Positions 9,405 to 18,897 of a DNA stretch of 64,000 nt are shown in pieces. The stretch covers positions 1,543,501 to 1,607,500 of the forward strand of contig NZ_CP137852.1 of NCBI RefSeq assembly GCF_033547095.1, in the 5' to 3' direction. The notes below the pieces were generated by a model. The model had not been told where the DNA came from, did not search any database, and worked only from the letters and a program-made list of their open reading frames with translations. Positions within the stretch are counted from its first letter, which is position 1; each line of letters begins with the position of its first letter. The translations under genes and the position numbers were made by a program. This stretch comes from Sediminicoccus rosea (GTDB lineage Bacteria; Pseudomonadota; Alphaproteobacteria; Acetobacterales; Acetobacteraceae).

Positions 9405-10673
9405 TCAGGCCGCGATGGCCTCGATCGCACCGGCCAGAACGGACAGCGCCGCCGCGAAATCATCCAGTTCCATCGCCTCGTGCGGGTTGTGGCTGCCATT
9501 CTGGTTGCGGATGAAGAGCATGGCCGAAGGCACACCCTTCAGCACGAAGCTCGCGCAGTCATGCCCGGCGCCGGAGGTCATTTCCATCACCGGAATGCCG
9601 GCCGCCGCGGCGCTGGCGCGCAGGGCCGCACGCAGGCGCGGGTCCATCAGCGCGGGGTCGGCGCGCATGCCCTCGCCATAGTCGAGCGTGACGCCGCGCC
9701 GCGCCTTCGCGCCGGCCGCCACGTCGCGCATCAGCGCCTCCACGGCGTCGAGCACGGAATCCTGCTCGCTGCGGATATCGAGGCTGAAGCGCACCGCGCC
9801 GGGCACCTTGGTGGGGGCGTGCATCTCGGCGGGCGTCCAGAACTCGCCGATGGTCAGCACCAGATCCTGGCTCTCCCGCTCCACGCGGTCCCACAGGGAT
9901 TCGAGGCGGGTGGCGAGTTCCGTCACGGCCAGCACCGCATCCTGCCGGAAGCCGCGCGGCACGGCGCCGGCATGGTTCCAGGCGCCCGTCGCATGGCAGA
10001 TCGGGTGGCGCAGGATGCCACGGATGCCGGTGACGATGGCGCAGGGCAGATCGGCACCCACCAGCACCGGCCCCTGCTCGATATGCGGCTCGATGAAGGC
10101 ATGGATGCGCGCGGGGTCGAGCGAGGCGCGGCCGTCACGGACGAATTGTGGGTCGAAGCCTTCCTCCGCCATGTGCTCGGCGAGGGTCTTGCCGCTGTCG
10201 GAGCGGCGGGCCGTGTCCGGCACATGCGGCGGCAGCAGGCCGAAGGCGGCGCGGCTGCCGATATAGTTCACTGGGAACCAGCACATCTCCTCGGCGCGGA
10301 TGCCGAGGATGGTGAGGTCGCGCGGCAGGCGCCGCCCCTCCGCCTGGAGCCGCGCGACCAGCGCCAGCCCCATGACCACGCCCGCCGCGCCGTCGAAATT
10401 GCCGCCATGCGAGACGGCATCGAGATGCGAGCCGGTCATCACCGGCGGGAGGGAGCGATCCGCGCCCGGCCAGGTCATGAGGAGCGTGCCCACCGGATCC
10501 ACCCGGCATTCCAGGCCCATCGCTTCGGCGGCATTGCGGATGATGGCATGCGCCGCGCGTTCCCCCGCGCCATAGCTGGCGCGCGAGACGCCCGGCGGGT
10601 CGAGCGAGGCCTCGCGCAATGCGTCGAAGAGGGCGGCCGCGAGGGCCATGGGGGCGTGCTGGGTCATGGCCAT
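9405..10673 (-). CDS. Zn-dependent hydantoinase/carbamoylase-type M20 hydrolase
   Basis: A 422-residue member of the M20 hydantoinase/carbamoylase (HyuC/AtzF-neighbour) group, enzymes that hydrolyse N-carbamoyl amino acids, ureidoglycolate-type compounds and similar substrates. Metal-binding motifs are visible: Gly-Ser-His83-Leu-Asp, Asn-Phe-Asp94-Gly-Ala-Ala-Gly, a Glu-Glu pair at 128-129, Glu-Pro-His-Ile-Glu-Gln-Gly-Pro, and Ser-His-Asn-Pro-His-Glu near the end. A second ATG at 10667 is an alternative start. A Bug-type binding protein gene lies 32 bp upstream on the same strand, so the two are probably co-transcribed as capture protein plus hydrolase. Confidence 0.88.
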   Translation of the reverse strand: MAMTQHAPMALAAALFDALREASLDPPGVSRASYGAGERAAHAIIRNAAEAMGLECRVDPVGTLLMTWPGADRSLPPVMTGSHLDAVSHGGNFDGAAGVVMGLALVARLQAEGRRLPRDLTILGIRAEEMCWFPVNYIGSRAAFGLLPPHVPDTARRSDSGKTLAEHMAEEGFDPQFVRDGRASLDPARIHAFIEPHIEQGPVLVGADLPCAIVTGIRGILRHPICHATGAWNHAGAVPRGFRQDAVLAVTELATRLESLWDRVERESQDLVLTIGEFWTPAEMHAPTKVPGAVRFSLDIRSEQDSVLDAVEALMRDVAAGAKARRGVTLDYGEGMRADPALMDPRLRAALRASAAAAGIPVMEMTSGAGHDCASFVLKGVPSAMLFIRNQNGSHNPHEAMELDDFAAALSVLAGAIEAIAA

Positions 10674-10705
10674 GCAGCCTTGGCCCAGACGCCGTCCCGC
10701 GCAAG

Positions 10706-11665
10706 CTACTCCACGGTGGCGCCGGAGATCCGCACCAGCTCCGTCACGCGCGGCAGCTCCGCGGCCTGGAAGGCGGCGAACTCCTCGGGCGTGCTGCCCA
10801 CCACCTCGTAGCCCAGTTGCTCCATCCGTGCCTTCACCACGGGCGTGGCGAGCCCGGCCGCGATCTCGCGCGAGAGGCGCAGCACGACGGGGGCGGGCGT
10901 GCCGGCCGGGGCGAAGACGCCGAGCCAGGAGTTGAAGACATAGCCGGGCAGGGCTTCGGCCACCGCCGGGATCTCGGGTAGCTGCGGCGAGCGGGTCGGG
11001 CGGGTGATGCCCAGCGCCCGCACCTGGCCCGCGCGCACCTGCTCGATCGCCTCGACCACGGGTGTGAACATCACGTCGAGCCGGCCGGAGACGAGGTCCG
11101 CCATGGCGGGCGCGCCGCCGCGATAGGCGACCTGCGTGAAGCGGATGCCGGCCTGGTGCTCGAAGAGCGCGGCGGCGAAATGCTGCGAGGAACCCGCACC
11201 TGCGATGCCGCAATTCAGGCTGCCTGGCGCGGCCTTCGCGCGGGCGATCAGCTCGGCCACGTTCTGCACCGGCAGGTTCGCGCGCACCACCAGCAGGCAG
11301 GCGCTGAGCGCCACCAGCGAGACCGGCGCGAAGTCCCGCACCACATGGAAGGAGAGGTTGCGGTAGAGCGCCTGGTTCGTGGCATGCGTGCCCATCGAGC
11401 CCATGACCAGCGCATAGCCATCGGGCGTGCTGCGCGCGACGTGCTCATTGGCGAGGTTGCCGGCGGCACCCGTGCGGTTCTCCACCAGCACGGATTGGCC
11501 GAGCCCGGCGGTGATGGCCTGCGCCACGACGCGCGCCGTGGTGTCCGTGCTGCCGCCCGGCGCGAAGCCGACGACGAGGCGGATGGGCCGGTCCGGCGTC
11601 CAGGCCGGTTGCGCGCGCGCGGCCAGCGGCAGGGCGAGCAGGGCAGGCAGGCTGCGACGAAACAT
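10706..11665 (-). CDS. Bug/TctC-type tripartite tricarboxylate transporter binding protein (1)
   Basis: A 319-residue periplasmic binding protein with a cleavable signal (Phe-Arg-Arg start, cleavage likely after Ala-Arg-Ala-Gln). The Bug signatures are clear: Pro-Gly-Gly-Ser-Thr-Asp after the first strand, then Val-Glu-Asn-Arg-Thr-Gly-Ala-Ala-Gly. Proteins of this family bind small carboxylates or amides and usually work with TctA/TctB membrane subunits, which are absent from this window. It lies directly upstream of the carbamoylase gene. The ligand is unknown; a substrate of that hydrolase is a reasonable guess. Confidence 0.93.
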   Translation of the reverse strand: MFRRSLPALLALPLAARAQPAWTPDRPIRLVVGFAPGGSTDTTARVVAQAITAGLGQSVLVENRTGAAGNLANEHVARSTPDGYALVMGSMGTHATNQALYRNLSFHVVRDFAPVSLVALSACLLVVRANLPVQNVAELIARAKAAPGSLNCGIAGAGSSQHFAAALFEHQAGIRFTQVAYRGGAPAMADLVSGRLDVMFTPVVEAIEQVRAGQVRALGITRPTRSPQLPEIPAVAEALPGYVFNSWLGVFAPAGTPAPVVLRLSREIAAGLATPVVKARMEQLGYEVVGSTPEEFAAFQAAELPRVTELVRISGATVE

Positions 11666-11751
11666 GGGGCGATCCTCCGACGGCGCCGCTTTGGCGCGGC
11701 ACTTCTGTCAGCGCGCAGCATGACCCGGCCGGGGCGGACGGTCCATGGCCG

Positions 11752-14700
11752 TCAGTATTCGCGCTCCCAGGTGATCCCGAGGCGATCCCCCGCCGGGCCC
11801 GTGCTCGTCTCGCCCTCCAGCCTGAGGCGCGGCGTGAGTTCCACCTGCACGCCCACGCCCGGCGTGCCGCCCGCCGTGCCCTGGCGGATGCCGAGATAGA
11901 CGCCGGGCGCGACATAGCCGCCCGCCTCCAGCGCCGCCCGCCCCGCGCCATCCGAACCGACGCCGAGCCGGTCGAGCCCGAGGCCGCGGCGCAGCCGGTC
12001 CATCGCGTTCAGCCCCGGCGTCGGCAGGCCCGCGAGCTGCGCGGCGGCCTGGGTGATGGTCACGATCTCGAAGGGCGAGAGGCGGCCCGTCTCCCGGTCA
12101 AACAGCAAGCGGGCCAGCGCCTCGTCCTGTGGCAATTCGGGCTCGGCGGTCACCTGGATCACGGGTGTCGCGGGGCTGCCGGTGATGGTGAGGTTGATGG
12201 TGTGGGTGCGGCTGCGTGCCGTCGCCAGGAAATCGAGGCTGGGCGAGAAGCTCGCGGAATCGAAGCCGATCACGCCGCGCGTGAATTCGAGCCGCCGGCC
12301 CGCCAGGTCGAAGCTGCCGCGCCGGAGGCGGAAGCCGCCCGAGGGGATGGGCGCCGCCACGGTGCCGCGCAGCGTCAACTCGCCGCCCAGTTCCGCCTCC
12401 AGCCCGCGCCCGCGCAGGAACAGGGCGCGCGGGGCGGCGATGGTGAGGTCGAGCGTCATGGGCAGGCTCGGCGCCTTCACCGGCGGCGGCGGCGGCGCGG
12501 GGGCCGGGCGGCCGGGCGGCATGGGCCCGATCTGCCGGACGGGTGCGAGGCTCGCCACGCTGGAGGGGAGGCTTTCCGGGATCCGCAGTTCGGCCCGGCG
12601 CAGCGTGACACGCCCGCCCAGGCTGCCGCCCGAGAGCAGCGGGCCGTTGAGCCGCAGATCCGCATCCACCACCGCATCGCCCAGCGTGCCGCCGATCGGG
12701 CGGGCGGCCTCGGCCCGCAGGCGGAATTCGGCGGGCAGGCCCTCGCCCAGCGGGTCGACCCAGCCCTGGGCCGAGAGTGTGCCGCCGCCGCCGGTGCGCC
12801 CCGTCAGGCTCTCCACCACCACACGCTGCCCCTGGGCGGTGAGCCGCGCGGCGATGCCTTCCACCCGCGTGCCATAGAGGGGGTTGGCGTAGCTGCCCTC
12901 GCTGAGCGTCGCGCCGCCGGCCAGCACCGGCGCCTCGGGCGTGCCGCTGGCGCGAAGGTCGAGCGCGAGGCGCCCGGCCACGCGATCCGCGCCGCCGGCC
13001 AGGAAGGGCCGCGCCAGCGCGCCGAGGTCGAGCCGCCCGCGCAGCGCCGCTTCGAAGGGAAGTCGCGGCCCGATCCCGCGCGGCTGCTGCGCCGTGAGAT
13101 CGAGCTGCACGGAGGGCCCGGCGGTGAGCCGCGCCTCGGCCCTCAGCCCCTCGCCCTGCAGCCGGGCGGTGGCGGTGAGCTGGCCGGGCGGGAGTTGCGG
13201 GGCGGTGGGCACGCGCAGCCCCTCGGCGCGCAGGCTCGCCTCGATCTGCGGCGCGGCGAGGGTGCCCGCGGCGGTGGCCTGGGCGCTGGCCGTGCCGGTG
13301 ACCGCGCCGCCGGCATAGGGGGCGAGGGGCAGCGCCGAAAGTTCCGCCCGGCCCTGGATCCGCCCGCCCTGGAGCCCCCCTTGCAGGCTCAGCGCACCGC
13401 CGCGCCGGCTGGTCAGACGCGCCGGTTCGAGCGCCACGTCGCCCGCATGGGTGATGGTGAGGCGTGCGGGGGCGGCGAGGCTCAGCGCGTCCTGCCCCGT
13501 GCGCGCCTCCAGCCGGTTCAGCGTGACCCGCGCCGTCTCGCCGGCGAGTGCAAGCTGGCCGGCCAGGTTCAGCCCGCCCTCGGGCGCGGTGACGCCGAGG
13601 CGGAATTCCAGGGCCTCCAGGCTGCCCTCGGCCTCCGCCTCCACGCCCGCGCGGAAGGCGGGCGTGCCGAGATTGGCGCCGGTGAGCCGCAGCCGGATGC
13701 CCTGCGCGGCCCAGCCGCCCGCCTCGGGCCGCGCGGTGGCGCTCAGCTCGGCCGAGAGGCGGCCGGCCAGGCCAAGTTCCAGCGCCGCGAGGTCGGGCGC
13801 GTCCAGCCGCAGCTCGCCGCTGAAGGGGCCGGCGGGGAGGTTGCCCTGGGCCTGGCCCGTCAGGGTCGCCTCGGCGAAGCGCGCCTCCAGCCGGTCGAGA
13901 TGCAGCGCGTCGCCCTCGCGCCGCGCGCTGAGGTCCAGGTTGAGTGGGCGGTCCCGGAAGCGGCCCTCGGCAGTGACGCGCGCCGCGGTGAGCGAGGCTT
14001 CGGCGGTCAGCCGCACGGCGTCCAGCGCCTGGCCCTCGGCCTCCAGCCGGTCGGCCGTGAGCCGTGCCTGGATCTGCGGCGCGGCGGGCGTGCCGGTCAG
14101 GCGGCCCTCGGCGGAAATGGCGCCGCCCAGGCCCGGCGGGTCCTGCGCGGTGAGCGTGAAGGTGACGTCGAGCGGCGCCTGGATCGGGCCGGCGAGTCTT
14201 GTCGCCAGCCGCTCGCCGGTCAGCTCGGCTTCGATACGCGCGGGGGTGATGGCGGCGTGCAGGCGCAGGCTCTCGCCCAGCCAGGCATCGGCCTGTCCCA
14301 GGCCCTGCGGTCCCTCGGCCAGCAGCGTGACATCGAGCGCGGGGGCGGCGAGGCGGCCGGTGACGCTGCCCTCGGCGCGGAGCGCCCGCCAGCCCAGGCC
14401 CTCGGGCAGCCAGGTGGCGAAGGTGGTGGGCGGCGCGGCGGTGAACCGGAAGCGGGCCTGCAGGCTCTCATCGGCGCCGAGCCGCCCCTCGGCGCTGGCC
14501 TCGCCCGCCGGTGCCGAAAGCGCGAGGCGGTGCAGCGTGAGGGCGCCATCCGGGGCACGGGCCAGCGCCGCGTCCAGCCGGAGGGTGGCGGCCAACGGCG
14601 CGAATTCCGGGGGCAGCAGCCCGGCGGGGGTGGCGGTGCCGGCCCATTCCAGCGCGATCTCGCCCGCCGGGGAGAGCCGCGCCTGTCCGGTGAAGCGCGC

Positions 14701-15417
14701 CGCGGCCTCGCCCAGGCGCGCATCCAGGCTCCAGGCGGCGCCGCTGGCCGGGCCGTCCAGCGTCAGGTCGAGCTGGAAGGGCGCGGCGGGCAGGCCGGCG
14801 AGGGTCGCCACCAGCCCGCCCGGCGGTTCGCTGGCATTGATCCGGGCTTGGAGCGTCTGGCCGTCCAGCCCCAGCGCCAGCCGGGCACTGCCCGGCGCAT
14901 CCAGCCGCTGCAGCGTGAGGTCCGCGGCGAGCCGCGCCGCCTCAAGCCCGAGATCGCCGTTGAGCGAGAGGGCAGCGGCCTGGCCCAGCACGGGCGCGCC
15001 CAGCTCAAGCCGCGTCAGCGCCAGCCGCTCGATGCGGATGGGCAGGGGCAGGTTCGGCAATTGCGGCATGGCGAGCGGCGCGGGCTCGGCCGGTGCGGCG
15101 GGCGGCAGGCGGTGCAGCGCGATCCGTCGGGCCGTCACCGCCTCCAGCCGCAGCCGCCCGGCGAAGAGTTCGCGCCAGGCGAGGCGCAGCTCGGCGTCCT
15201 CCACTTCCAGCCAGGGGCCTTCCGCATCGCCGAGGGACAACTGCGCGACGGCCAGGCGGCCGGGCAGGGGGCCACTGATCCCCTCGACGCGCAGCCCCGG
15301 CACGAAGCCTGCGGCGAAACCGAGCCCCCAGGAGGTGCCCCAGGGCGTCAGCAGCGCGCCCAGCGCCAGCACCGGCACCAGGAGCAGGACCAGGAGGAGG
15401 CGCAGCACCCACCGCAT
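11752..15417 (-). CDS. tamB: TamB, translocation and assembly module subunit
   Basis: A 1221-residue inner-membrane-anchored periplasmic protein. One N-terminal transmembrane segment (about residues 2-24, Leu/Val-rich) is followed by a very long repetitive beta-rich region that forms the lipid-conducting groove in this family. The end is a DUF490/TamB C-terminal domain finishing in aromatic-charged residues (Trp-Glu-Arg-Glu-Tyr). TamB partners TamA to insert outer-membrane proteins and move phospholipid. The start ATG overlaps the tamA stop codon (ATGA), so translation is coupled. Length is typical of alphaproteobacterial TamB (about 1200-1400). Confidence 0.93.
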   Translation of the reverse strand: MRWVLRLLLVLLLVPVLALGALLTPWGTSWGLGFAAGFVPGLRVEGISGPLPGRLAVAQLSLGDAEGPWLEVEDAELRLAWRELFAGRLRLEAVTARRIALHRLPPAAPAEPAPLAMPQLPNLPLPIRIERLALTRLELGAPVLGQAAALSLNGDLGLEAARLAADLTLQRLDAPGSARLALGLDGQTLQARINASEPPGGLVATLAGLPAAPFQLDLTLDGPASGAAWSLDARLGEAAARFTGQARLSPAGEIALEWAGTATPAGLLPPEFAPLAATLRLDAALARAPDGALTLHRLALSAPAGEASAEGRLGADESLQARFRFTAAPPTTFATWLPEGLGWRALRAEGSVTGRLAAPALDVTLLAEGPQGLGQADAWLGESLRLHAAITPARIEAELTGERLATRLAGPIQAPLDVTFTLTAQDPPGLGGAISAEGRLTGTPAAPQIQARLTADRLEAEGQALDAVRLTAEASLTAARVTAEGRFRDRPLNLDLSARREGDALHLDRLEARFAEATLTGQAQGNLPAGPFSGELRLDAPDLAALELGLAGRLSAELSATARPEAGGWAAQGIRLRLTGANLGTPAFRAGVEAEAEGSLEALEFRLGVTAPEGGLNLAGQLALAGETARVTLNRLEARTGQDALSLAAPARLTITHAGDVALEPARLTSRRGGALSLQGGLQGGRIQGRAELSALPLAPYAGGAVTGTASAQATAAGTLAAPQIEASLRAEGLRVPTAPQLPPGQLTATARLQGEGLRAEARLTAGPSVQLDLTAQQPRGIGPRLPFEAALRGRLDLGALARPFLAGGADRVAGRLALDLRASGTPEAPVLAGGATLSEGSYANPLYGTRVEGIAARLTAQGQRVVVESLTGRTGGGGTLSAQGWVDPLGEGLPAEFRLRAEAARPIGGTLGDAVVDADLRLNGPLLSGGSLGGRVTLRRAELRIPESLPSSVASLAPVRQIGPMPPGRPAPAPPPPPVKAPSLPMTLDLTIAAPRALFLRGRGLEAELGGELTLRGTVAAPIPSGGFRLRRGSFDLAGRRLEFTRGVIGFDSASFSPSLDFLATARSRTHTINLTITGSPATPVIQVTAEPELPQDEALARLLFDRETGRLSPFEIVTITQAAAQLAGLPTPGLNAMDRLRRGLGLDRLGVGSDGAGRAALEAGGYVAPGVYLGIRQGTAGGTPGVGVQVELTPRLRLEGETSTGPAGDRLGITWEREY

Positions 15418-17252
15418 CAAAAGGCCTGCCCGATGCCGACATAAAAGCCGAAGGAGCCGCTGCCCTGCTGCTGGATGAGGGGGACGGCGAGGTCGGCGCG
15501 GATCGGCCCGATCCCGGTGTAGTAGCGGAAGCCCATGCCCACGCCGACGCGCACCGCATCCATCGGCGCGAAGGATTGCGTGCCGACCGAGCCGACATCC
15601 ACGAAGGCCACGGCGCCATAGCTCTCGCCGAAGCGCTGCCGCCACTCGATCGAGCCCTCGACCAGGCTCGACCCGCCGGCCGGCTGGCCCTGCGGGGTGC
15701 GCGGCCCGATGGACTGATAGTCATAGCCGCGCACCGAGCCGCCGCCGCCCGAATAGAAGCGCTGGCTGGGCGGCACATTGGGCGCCGTGGTGTTCACCAG
15801 GCTGCCGATCACGCCGCGCAGCGCGAGGATGCTGCGCCCATTGCCGGTGATGTCGAAATAGGTGGAGCCCTGCACGCGCAGCGGCAGGTAGGCCGTGCTG
15901 GCCTGGAAGGCGTAGGAGGGCGTCACGCTCGCCTGGGCGCGCAGGCCGGAGCGCGGGTCGAGCAGGCTGTCGGCGTTGTCGAACCGCGCCTGGAAGGCCC
16001 AGCCGGCGAGTTGGTAGGGGGTGAGGGGATTGCCCGGCGCGGCGCTCTCGCCCACCTCCGCCGTCGGGCCAGTGGTCAGTGTCCAGCGGTCGCCCAGGCG
16101 GCGCTCATAGCCCAGGTTGAAGAGGAAGGCGTTGCGGTCGTAGCTGATCAGGCGATCGCGCACCACGGAGGGGCCGCCCACCAGCGTGCCGTCCCAGCCG
16201 AAGGGCAGGGGCTGCCGCCAGGTCAGCGCCGCGCGGGCGTTGAGCAGGTCGGGGTCGGTGCCGATGCGGCTCGCCTCCAGGTCCAGGCGGAGATTCTCGG
16301 CGCCGCCCAGCAGGTTGCGGTGCTGCCAGGAGAAGCGGAGCGAGGCGCCGTAATTGGTCTCATAGGCCGCGTTGGCGCTGATCACCCGGAAGGGGCGCTC
16401 GCGCACATTGATCGTCACCGGCAGGCGGCCATAGGCGTCCAGCGCGCTGCCCGTCTCGATCCGCACCGAGGCGAAGGGGCCGAGGGCGGCGACATCGGCG
16501 CGCGCGCGGGCGATGCGGTCGGGGCTGTAGCTGCGCTCGGCGAGGCGGAGCGCGGCGACGCGGCGCACCACCTCGGGGTTCACGCGCTCGGTGCCGGTCA
16601 CCACCGGGTCCGCGAAATCGGCGCGCGGGCCGGGCTGCACCTGGAAGGCGAGGTCCATGGCCTGGGCCGGGTGGTCCACCGTCGCCTGGCGTTCGATTCG
16701 GGCGAGGGGGTGGCCCTCCTGCCTCAGGCGCGTGAGCAGCGCGGCCTCGGCCGCCAGCACGTCCTCGGCGCGGGCGGGCTGGCCGGCCGCGAGCTCGGGG
16801 GCGGGGCTGCCCTCCACTGTGATGCGGCGCAGCGTGTAGAGGGGGCCGGGCGTGACGCGGATCTCCACCGCCTCGCCCTGCTGGGTGATGGCGAAGCGGG
16901 CGGCCCAATAGCCCTCGGAATCGGTCACGGGGCGCAGGCGCTCGGGCTCGGCGGCGATGCGGGCGGCGAGGCCCTCGGCATCGGTCGGCGCCACCTCCTG
17001 CAGGGCGATCAGGTTGGACACGGCCTGGAGCAGCCCATCCAGCGTCGCGTCGCCGGTCGGGACCAGGCGGGCGCGATAGGGTGTGACGGCAGGTTCCTCC
17101 GGCGGCGCCTCGGCGGGCGCCGTGGCCGGGAGGGGCTGTGGCATCGAAGGCGGGGCGAGCACCAGGGCGAGGGCCAGGACGCCTCCAAGCTGCTGAATCG
17201 GTCGCCAGCGCAAGCGGTTCTTCCATCGCCGATCGGGCGGACATATGCGCAT
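15417..17252 (-). CDS. tamA: TamA, outer-membrane beta-barrel assembly subunit
   Basis: A 611-residue Omp85-family protein: signal peptide (hydrophobic segment about residues 22-34), POTRA-like repeats (about 55-280) and a 16-strand barrel domain to the C-terminus. The Omp85 lid-lock signature Arg-Gly-Tyr occurs in Ser-Val-Arg-Gly-Tyr-Asp-Tyr-Gln-Ser-Ile-Gly-Pro, and the protein ends in an aromatic residue (Phe), as expected for BAM substrates. It precedes tamB with a four-base overlap. A start slightly downstream is possible because the first 15 residues are unusual for a signal peptide. Confidence 0.93.
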   Translation of the reverse strand: MRICPPDRRWKNRLRWRPIQQLGGVLALALVLAPPSMPQPLPATAPAEAPPEEPAVTPYRARLVPTGDATLDGLLQAVSNLIALQEVAPTDAEGLAARIAAEPERLRPVTDSEGYWAARFAITQQGEAVEIRVTPGPLYTLRRITVEGSPAPELAAGQPARAEDVLAAEAALLTRLRQEGHPLARIERQATVDHPAQAMDLAFQVQPGPRADFADPVVTGTERVNPEVVRRVAALRLAERSYSPDRIARARADVAALGPFASVRIETGSALDAYGRLPVTINVRERPFRVISANAAYETNYGASLRFSWQHRNLLGGAENLRLDLEASRIGTDPDLLNARAALTWRQPLPFGWDGTLVGGPSVVRDRLISYDRNAFLFNLGYERRLGDRWTLTTGPTAEVGESAAPGNPLTPYQLAGWAFQARFDNADSLLDPRSGLRAQASVTPSYAFQASTAYLPLRVQGSTYFDITGNGRSILALRGVIGSLVNTTAPNVPPSQRFYSGGGGSVRGYDYQSIGPRTPQGQPAGGSSLVEGSIEWRQRFGESYGAVAFVDVGSVGTQSFAPMDAVRVGVGMGFRYYTGIGPIRADLAVPLIQQQGSGSFGFYVGIGQAF

Positions 17253-17277
17253 GGAAGGGCGCGTTTGTCTCGCCGCC

Positions 17278-18489
17278 TCAACGCAGGGCGGCGTCGTCGG
17301 TTGCGGGCTTGCGCATCAGCACGATGCCCACCACCAGCGCCGGCAGGCCGCAGACCGCGAAGCCCAGCCCATGGCTGCCGGTGAGAAAGAGCAGCACGGC
17401 GTAGATCAGCGGCAGCAGCAACCCGCCCATCTGCCCGAAGGAGAGCACGCCGCCCGTCGCACCGCCGCGCATGCCGGGTGGGGCGAGGCGCGCGGCCTCG
17501 GCCAGGAGCACCCCGTGCCAGGACATGGCAGTGGCGCTGAGCACGCAGGCCGTGAGCCCGATCAGGAAGACCGGCCAGGCGGGGCTGTAGAAGCCCATCA
17601 CCAGCGTGCTGACCGCCATGCCCAGCGCCAGGCCCCCCATCATCGCGCGCGGGGTGACCGCCGTGCTGCCGAGCCAGCCCCAGAAGATGCGGCAGGGCAC
17701 GGCCACGAACATCGCCACCGCGAAGATGAAGCCCGCCCCGCTCAGGCTCAGGCCGAGATCCACCAGGTAGATGATGAAATAGGAGGTGAAGACCGTCTGC
17801 AGCCCGTTGAAGGCGAAGCAGGCGAAGGAGAGGTTGCGCAGCTCCGTCGTGGCGAGGACGGCGGTGATGGTCGTCTTGAAGTCGGAGAGGTGGAATTGCC
17901 GGCTGGGCACGCGGTCGGCGTCGAATTCGCGGCGCGTGGGTTGCAGCAAAAGTGCGAAGAGCAGGCAGGAGAAGGCGGCCACGTCGAGCGCCAGCTGCCA
18001 GCCGCCCCAATGGGTGATGGCGGGCCCGGCGAGCCCGGCCAGCAGCAGCCCCGCCGGCACCGCCGTCTGCTTCACGGAAAACACCAGCGGCGCGTATTTC
18101 GGCGGCGAGTAGCGGCCCAGCAGGTGGGAGCTGGCCGGCGTCGAGATGGCCGAGCCGCCGCCGCCGATGATGGCCGAGAGCGCGAGCAGCACGATCCAGC
18201 CCGAGGAGGCGGCGAAGAGGCCGAGCGCCAGCAGCACCAGCGCGACCTGGCTCATCCTGAGCGCGCCATGCTTGATGATGAAGCTGCCGCAGCCGAGCTG
18301 GAAGGCGAGCGCCGAGACGGCGATCAGGCTGACATAGACGCCCACCCAGGCCGGATCGATGCCGAGATCGGTGATGATGGCGGGCGCGATGACGCTGGGC
18401 AGGCTGCGGCCGAGCGAGGCGAAGCTCTGCTGCACGAACATGGCGCCCAGCGCCAGCAGCAGAAGATTGGTCTCGCGCCCCCAGCGCAT
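17278..18489 (-). CDS. MFS transporter
   Basis: A 403-residue major facilitator superfamily permease with about 12 hydrophobic segments. Recognisable segments include Ser-Pro-Pro-Lys-Tyr-Ala-Pro near the middle of the first half and a long cytosolic loop (Arg-Arg-Glu-Phe-Asp-Ala-Asp) between halves. I chose ATG 18489, with AGGA about nine bases upstream; an in-frame ATG at 18540 would add 17 basic residues. The gene lies on the same strand as tamAB (25 bp before tamA) and is divergent from the carboxylase operon. Substrate unknown; most such alphaproteobacterial proteins take up or export small organic acids. Confidence 0.85.
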   Translation of the reverse strand: MRWGRETNLLLLALGAMFVQQSFASLGRSLPSVIAPAIITDLGIDPAWVGVYVSLIAVSALAFQLGCGSFIIKHGALRMSQVALVLLALGLFAASSGWIVLLALSAIIGGGGSAISTPASSHLLGRYSPPKYAPLVFSVKQTAVPAGLLLAGLAGPAITHWGGWQLALDVAAFSCLLFALLLQPTRREFDADRVPSRQFHLSDFKTTITAVLATTELRNLSFACFAFNGLQTVFTSYFIIYLVDLGLSLSGAGFIFAVAMFVAVPCRIFWGWLGSTAVTPRAMMGGLALGMAVSTLVMGFYSPAWPVFLIGLTACVLSATAMSWHGVLLAEAARLAPPGMRGGATGGVLSFGQMGGLLLPLIYAVLLFLTGSHGLGFAVCGLPALVVGIVLMRKPATDDAALR

Positions 18490-18581
18490 CCGCAGCGTCC
18501 TGTCCTTGGGGCGGCGTGCGCCCCATGCATGGGCCAGCATGGGCCCGCCGACCGCGCGCCGGAAGGGGGTGCGTCACGCGA

Positions 18582-18623
18582 TTGACAGCACGGGGCTTTC
18601 CTCTTGAAGTCACGAGGAAGCCC
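18582..18623 (+). promoter_or_regulatory. Carboxylase operon promoter region with leader hairpin
   Basis: A perfect -35 hexamer TTGACA at 18582-18587 lies in the divergent gap upstream of the carboxylase operon; no good -10 is visible. It is followed by a stem-loop: GGGCTTTCCTC (18593-18603) pairs with GAGGAAGCCC (18614-18623), with one bulged T and a 10-base loop. The hairpin would lie at or near the start of the mRNA, 36 bases before the first ATG. Confidence 0.35.
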
Positions 18624-18659
18624 GGCCGCCAAGCGCCGGCGAGGAAGCGACGTCCCAGC

Positions 18660-18887
18660 ATGGCCGAGAGCCCCATCACCATCCGCGCCGAGATCGGCGC
18701 CTCCGTCTGGAAGATCGTGGCCGCACCGGGCGCGACCCTGGCGGAGGACGAGCCCATCGTCATCCTGGAATCCATGAAGATGGAAATCCCCGTGGTGGCG
18801 CCGCGTGCTGGCGTGGTGCTGGAGATCCTGGTCACGGAGGGGCAGCAGGTGGAGGAAGGCCAGGCGGTCGCCACCTTCTCGGCATGA
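18660..18887 (+). CDS. Stand-alone biotinyl carrier protein
   Basis: A 75-residue protein that is just one biotinyl/lipoyl-attachment domain. The biotin-acceptor motif Glu-Ser-Met-Lys-Met-Glu has its Lys near residue 41. Ordinary AccB carriers are about 150 residues with an N-terminal extension; this one lacks it, resembling free carriers of some acyl-CoA or oxaloacetate-type carboxylases. It is followed ten bases later by the biotin carboxylase and then the carboxyltransferase, so the three make a complete biotin-dependent carboxylase. The carrier shuttles carboxybiotin between the two catalytic subunits. Confidence 0.88.
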   Translation: MAESPITIRAEIGASVWKIVAAPGATLAEDEPIVILESMKMEIPVVAPRAGVVLEILVTEGQQVEEGQAVATFSA

Positions 18888-18897
18888 GGGGGCGGCC

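Noticed and set aside
12202-15444. A 1080-codon open frame on the + strand opposite tamB
   Set aside because: Its translation is a Gly/Arg/Gln-rich low-complexity string with no domains. It is the antisense shadow of the genuine TamB gene, a common effect of high GC.
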